Origin: Methylocystis sp. Sn-Cys
GTDB taxonomy: Bacteria > Pseudomonadota > Alphaproteobacteria > Rhizobiales > Beijerinckiaceae
Assembly (NCBI RefSeq): GCF_016745395.1
Contig: NZ_JAERVJ010000001.1
Location: forward strand, 620,001-684,000
Length of the DNA stretch: 64,000 nucleotides
Reading direction: 5' to 3'
The notes beneath the pieces are model-generated. The model was not told the DNA's origin and did not search any database. It saw only the letters and a list, made by a program, of their open reading frames with translations. The translations under genes and the position numbers were made by a program. This document shows, one piece after another, positions 60,495 through 64,000 of the stretch (position 1 is the stretch's first letter; each line of letters begins with the position of its first letter).

Positions 60495-61712
60495 TTAGGT
60501 CAGTATCTTGGGCACGCGGTTGAGCCGCAGCCGGTAGGCGTCCGGCATGCCGCTGCCGAGCAGGGGCCGCAGATACAGACGGAAAGCGTCGGTCACGTCC
60601 GTGCCGCAGGGGCTGATGAACTCATCGGGCATCACTTTTGTTTTTGCGGCGATTTGTTCAAGTGGCGTGAGCTGATAGTCGACCGAATAAAAGCCGGTGC
60701 GATGGATTGTCACTGACCCGTCACGATCGCCCCAAATGGCGTATTGGACAGCCTTTTCGCCCACTTCGCGGGCTTCGCGCTGGTCGACGTCCGAGACGCA
60801 GCCCACGAAGCTCCTTTGGACATAGCCGAAAGTGTCCGCCCGAACGCGCTTATAGCCGAGCCGCTTCTTGACCAGCTCGGTCAGCTCGTCGGCGAGGCCG
60901 CCGCCGCCCAGATGCACATTGCCATGGGCGTCGCGCTCCACCTGCTCGGCGAGCTTCTCGGCGATCGGCACATGGTTCTCGTCGCTCACGCCCTCGGAGA
61001 TGGCGACGACGCAGCGGCCATATTTGTCCATGGTCGCCTTTACGTCGGCCAAGAACTTCTCGATGACGAAGGCGCGCTCGGGAATGTAGATGAGATGCGG
61101 GCCGTCATCGGGGAATTTCTTGCCGAGCGCCGAGGCGGCGGTCAGAAAGCCCGCATGGCGGCCCATGACGACCGCGATATAGACGCCCGGCAGCGCCCAA
61201 TTGTCGAGATTGGCGCCGGCAAAGGCCTGGGCCACCCAGCGCGCCGCCGAGGGGAAGCCCGGCGTATGGTCGTTGACCATCAGATCATTGTCGATGGTCT
61301 TGGGGATATGCATGGCGCGCAGCGGATAGCCTGATTTCTTCGCCTCCTCCGAGACGATGCGGACCGTATCCGAGGAGTCGTTGCCGCCGATGTAGAAGAA
61401 GCAGCCGACGCCATGGGCGCGCAGCACCTTGAAGATTTCCTGGCAATACTTCAGGTCCGGCTTGTCGCGGGTGGAGCCGAGCGCCGAAGAAGGCGTATTC
61501 GCCACCATCTCGAGATTATGGGTCGTCTCCTGGGTGAGATCGACGAAATCCTCGTTGACGATGCCGCGCACGCCGTGGAAGGCGCCATAGACGCGTTCGA
61601 CCTCGCGAAATTTGCGCGCTTCCAGCACTGCTCCGACGAGCGACTGGTTGATGACGGCGGTCGGTCCGCCGCCCTGTGCGACGACCACTTTGGAAAAATC
61701 GATGGACGACAC
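60495..61712 (-). CDS. pfp: Pyrophosphate-type 6-phosphofructokinase
   Basis: The 405-residue protein uses the GTG at 61712, seven bases after an AGGAG site. Phosphofructokinase motifs are AQGGGPTAVIN, GGNDSSDT (109-116), PKTIDNDL (137-144) and VMGRHAGFLTAAS. The aspartate in GGND and the lysine in PKTID are those found in PPi-dependent enzymes in place of the glycines of ATP enzymes. PPi-linked phosphofructokinase is reversible and is well known in methylotrophs and methanotrophs. It would take part in sugar phosphate interconversion. Confidence 0.88.
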   Translation of the reverse strand: MSSIDFSKVVVAQGGGPTAVINQSLVGAVLEARKFREVERVYGAFHGVRGIVNEDFVDLTQETTHNLEMVANTPSSALGSTRDKPDLKYCQEIFKVLRAHGVGCFFYIGGNDSSDTVRIVSEEAKKSGYPLRAMHIPKTIDNDLMVNDHTPGFPSAARWVAQAFAGANLDNWALPGVYIAVVMGRHAGFLTAASALGKKFPDDGPHLIYIPERAFVIEKFLADVKATMDKYGRCVVAISEGVSDENHVPIAEKLAEQVERDAHGNVHLGGGGLADELTELVKKRLGYKRVRADTFGYVQRSFVGCVSDVDQREAREVGEKAVQYAIWGDRDGSVTIHRTGFYSVDYQLTPLEQIAAKTKVMPDEFISPCGTDVTDAFRLYLRPLLGSGMPDAYRLRLNRVPKILT

Positions 61713-61978
61713 GCGAGGCTCCTGTCCCAATGCTGCGTTGTTCGCGCCTCCCCGTGAGGGACGGCGACGGCCGGCGATCCGCGAAGCCGGGCGGCGGGAA
61801 AGGAGCCCGGCGCGGATTTGAACGCGGAACCCTCCCAAAGAGAGGGGCGTCCGCCGCGCGGCGCCAGTCTTATTACCAAAGACGCGTCATTTCTATATAA
61901 GCGGCGCCGGGCCGAACCGCCTGCGCCCAGGGCGGCCGGAAGCTTTTGTAGCCCCAGGTCTTTCGTCCGGTGGGATTA

Positions 61979-63235
61979 ATGGATCGCAAAAAGGAACTTC
62001 TGAAGCATGTGTCAAAAGAGGCGCGCGGGATCGAGATCGGCCCCTATTTCTCGCCGCTGGCGCCCAAGCGCGAGGGCTACAACTGCCTATCCCTCGACGT
62101 CTTCGACACGGAAGCGGTCAAGCATCGGGCGCGGCTAGACGCGAGCCTGCCCGAGGGGGCGGTCGATCTGATCGAACCCGTCGACCTCGTCGGAAGCGCG
62201 ACCGACATCGACACGCTTTGCCGCGCCGCCGGCGTCGCCGGTGCGCTGGACTATATTCTCTCGTCTCACAATTTCGAGCATTTCCCCAACCCGATCGCTT
62301 TTCTTCAGGCCTGCGGGCGGGTTCTGAAGCCGGGCGGCGCGCTCTCCATGGCGCTCCCGGACAAGCGCGCCTGTTTCGACTTCTACCGCCCGTTGACAGG
62401 TCTGGGCGCGATGATCGAGGCCTTTCACGATGGCCGGAGCCGGCCGACCTACCGCCAGATTTTTGAGCAAAACGCCCAAATGGCGCGCTTCGTCGATGGA
62501 GAAAGGTCGCTCGTCTGCTTCCTGCTCGACGAAAAGCTCGAGAAGATCGTTCCCGAGCGCCGGCTCCGCGAGGCCTTCGACGCCTGGGAGGGCATGCGGA
62601 CGGCCAATGATCCGAATTATCATGACGTGCATTGCTGGACCTTCACGCCGGCGAGCTTCCGTCTCCTGCTTTCCGATCTGTTTTTCCTCGGATTATCGCC
62701 ATTCGTCGTCGAAGCGGCGACCGACACAGGCCAGTCCGATTTCGTCGCGCATCTGCGGCTTGTCGGCTATACGACCTTCTCGCCGGCCGAGACCGAGGAA
62801 TACTACGCCGCGCGTGAAGCGCAGTTGCGCGCCATCGTGCGAGAGGATTGGAGCGTCGCAAAAAGCGACTGCCAGCTCGACATTCTGGAGCGCTTTCATA
62901 GCAGCCTGACGGGCAGGAACCCTCTTGTCGTTGGCGCGCGCGCGCTGGCGCTGCTGGCGCGCCGGCGGGACCTCTTTCTCGTCAGGCAATATCTCGCGAT
63001 CAGCCGTTCGATCTTTTTCGATCCGCTGCATTACATCGAGAGCTATGGCGCGGCCCGCGACCCCGCGCTGGATTATCTCCTCGGGGGCGCCGCGCAAGGG
63101 CGCGACCCGGGACCCTTTTTTTCGAGCCGCAAATATCTCGCCCGAAATCCCGACGTCGCCGCGGACGGCGTCAATCCCTTGGCGCATTTTGAAATCTTCG
63201 GGCGCAAGGAAGGCCGCCGGCCGGCGCTGCGCTGA
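61979..63235 (+). CDS. SAM-dependent methyltransferase with C-terminal repeat module
   Basis: The 418-residue protein has an N-terminal methyltransferase-like region (GIEIGPYFSPLAPKREG, then ALDYILSSHNFEHFPNPIAFLQACGRVLKPGGALSMALPDKR, outlined by SSHNFEHFPNP and VLKPGGAL). The last 75 residues contain two copies of a motif such as FFSSRKYLARNPDVAADGVNPLAHFEIFGRKEGR (aromatic-x-x-YL-x-x-NPDV-x-x-x-G-x-NPL-x-H-F-x-x-x-G-x-x-EGR), common at the end of capsule-type glycosyltransferases. That suggests surface polysaccharide work; the acceptor is unknown. The start at 61979 is preferred over a GTG at 61970. Confidence 0.8.
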   Translation: MDRKKELLKHVSKEARGIEIGPYFSPLAPKREGYNCLSLDVFDTEAVKHRARLDASLPEGAVDLIEPVDLVGSATDIDTLCRAAGVAGALDYILSSHNFEHFPNPIAFLQACGRVLKPGGALSMALPDKRACFDFYRPLTGLGAMIEAFHDGRSRPTYRQIFEQNAQMARFVDGERSLVCFLLDEKLEKIVPERRLREAFDAWEGMRTANDPNYHDVHCWTFTPASFRLLLSDLFFLGLSPFVVEAATDTGQSDFVAHLRLVGYTTFSPAETEEYYAAREAQLRAIVREDWSVAKSDCQLDILERFHSSLTGRNPLVVGARALALLARRRDLFLVRQYLAISRSIFFDPLHYIESYGAARDPALDYLLGGAAQGRDPGPFFSSRKYLARNPDVAADGVNPLAHFEIFGRKEGRRPALR

Positions 63236-63274
63236 GCGCTTTTATGCGCGCCCGAGCGGAAATACGAGAGATCC

Positions 63275-63495
63275 GCTCGATTGGGTCGGCGCCATTCCCG
63301 ACGCTCGCGCAGTTTGGACACACAGGAAATCACCGTCGTCATTGCGAGGAGGCGGAGCCGACGAAGCAATCCAGGGCCGCATCGCCGCCCTGGATTGCTT
63401 CGCTTCGCTCGCAATGACGGGCGCTGGGCAAAACTAGCGCTCTTGTGGCTCTGGATTCGAATGGCAATCGGAGCTGTTCAAACGGAAACGGTATA
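63275..63495. repeat. Composite repeat element, copy D, with REP-like core 63338-63418
   Basis: The order is GGTCGGCGCCATTCCCGACG, CGCAGTTTGGACACACAGG, the core GTCATTGCGAGGAGGCGGAG ... CTTCGCTCGCAATGAC, then CTGGGCAAAACTAGCGCTC, TGTGGCTCTGGATTC and GTTCAAACGGAAACGG. Copy A near base 92-330 is the same composite on the other strand. Confidence 0.9.
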
Positions 63496-63524
63496 AAAGG
63501 CCCCTCGCGCAGGCGCGGAGGGGC
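63493..63524 (-). terminator. Intrinsic terminator of the 30-residue membrane protein gene
   Basis: CCCCTC and GAGGGG with inner GCGC pairing make a GC-rich stem. The minus strand then reads CCTTTTATA. It is about 30 bases past the stop codon at 63553. Confidence 0.7.
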
Positions 63525-63552
63525 AAGTTTTCCCAGAGGTAAAGCTAATAGA

Positions 63553-63645
63553 TCAGGAATTCACGTTGCGGCTGGTGCGGGCGATATAGATGCCGCCGCC
63601 GATAACGATCAGAAGCATCGCCGCGGGGATAATGAAACCGTCCAT
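63553..63645 (-). CDS. 30-residue single-span membrane protein
   Basis: This small gene runs from the ATG at 63645 to the TGA ending at 63553. It encodes one membrane span (IIPAAMLLIVIGGGIYIA), a short N-terminus MDGF, and a polar tail with RTSRNVNS. A strong Shine-Dalgarno, GGAGG, stands six bases before the ATG, and a terminator follows the stop. These signals mark it as real despite its length. No family was recognised; similar tiny proteins can be subunits of oxidases or transporters. Confidence 0.7.
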   Translation of the reverse strand: MDGFIIPAAMLLIVIGGGIYIARTSRNVNS

Positions 63646-63779
63646 TTTCTGCCTCCATAGGTGAGCGGACGCTCGAAGAGGTAGCGGTTTCCGTGAAAGC
63701 TTTTGCGACGACTGGGCGACGCTGAGATGAAGGTCGCGGCCTAATTGGACCGCGCGCCTTCAGGCGCGCTTAGACCGAG

Positions 63780-63985
63780 AAGGCGGGCGTTGACGCCCCT
63801 AATGCTTCGAGACGCCTGCTACGCAGGCTCCTCAGCATGAGGGGCTTCTGCATCCGCCCAAACGCTTAGGCCTCATCCTGAGGAGGGCGCGAGGCGCCCG
63901 TCTCGAAGGACGAGGCCGCCTCGGAAGTTTGCCGACAGACAAGCGCGCCTGCGGGCCCGAAGGCCCGCGGTCCAGCAGGCCGCCC
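63780..63985. repeat. Repeat family 4 at the right edge of the window
   Basis: CGCCCCTAATGCTTCGAGACG, GCTACGCAGGCTCCTCAGC, GCCTCATCCTGAGGAGGGC, GTCTCGAAGGACGAGGCCG and a GGGCCCGAAGGCCCGCGG-type hairpin occur in order. This copy runs with the 51.7 kb one. No gene is seen from 63646 to the window end. Confidence 0.85.
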
Positions 63986-64000
63986 TTAAACCAACTGCCC

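Overview
The window is GC-rich chromosomal DNA from an alphaproteobacterium, most likely of the Hyphomicrobiales (Rhizobiales). The evidence is the order clpX-lon-hupB-tRNA-Val, a heparinase-like gene next to purH, ptsP next to prfA, two LapG-like BTLCP peptidases, CtrA-type boxes and abundant REP-like palindromes. A pyrophosphate-type phosphofructokinase and a sphingolipid-like gene set would fit a methylotroph such as Methylocystis or Methylosinus, but no methane or methanol oxidation gene is present, so that placement is an inference.

Layout. 1-5.4 kb: end of a probable purB, a DUF2721 membrane protein, and the cytochrome c maturation operon ccmI-ccmE-ccmF-ccmH, with a related palindromic repeat at every internal junction. 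5.4-13.6 kb: phosphate transporter (pit), class 3 lipase, CHCC zinc-finger protein, FAD monooxygenase, MipA/OmpV outer-membrane protein, two BTLCP peptidases around a small secreted protein, and a gamma-carbonic anhydrase. 14-22 kb: heparinase-like protein, purH, two small secreted proteins, prfA and ptsP. 22.4-28.4 kb: EAL-type c-di-GMP protein, HCCA isomerase-like protein, ligA.

28.5-34.4 kb, all on the minus strand, is the most interesting part: a serine palmitoyltransferase-like alpha-oxoamine synthase, a GNAT-like protein resembling the bacterial ceramide synthase family, a DEGS-like sphingolipid desaturase, an FA2H-like hydroxylase and an orphan Fe-S oxidoreductase half. Together they look like a ceramide synthesis and modification cluster. 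34.7-37.7 kb: ccmAB, a DUF433/DUF5615 toxin-antitoxin pair and an ECHDC3-like crotonase without its catalytic glutamates. 37.7-45.5 kb: penicillin-binding protein 1A, an AMIN-type amidase and RNase E with a long structured leader. 45.6-46.9 kb: an intact IS481-family element with 49-bp inverted repeats and a 5-bp target duplication, inserted exactly in the loop of a palindrome. 47-55 kb: aminotransferase, MgtC/DUF4010 protein, modBC, trxA, a propionyl-CoA carboxylase beta-type subunit and a periplasmic ClpP-like protein. 55.2-63.2 kb: tRNA-Val, hupB, lon, clpX, PPi-phosphofructokinase and a methyltransferase. A 30-residue membrane protein gene with its own ribosome site and terminator lies at 63.6 kb.

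At least four families of intergenic palindromic repeats are scattered through the window. They fill most of the longer gaps between genes, and some touch gene starts (ccmH, ligA).
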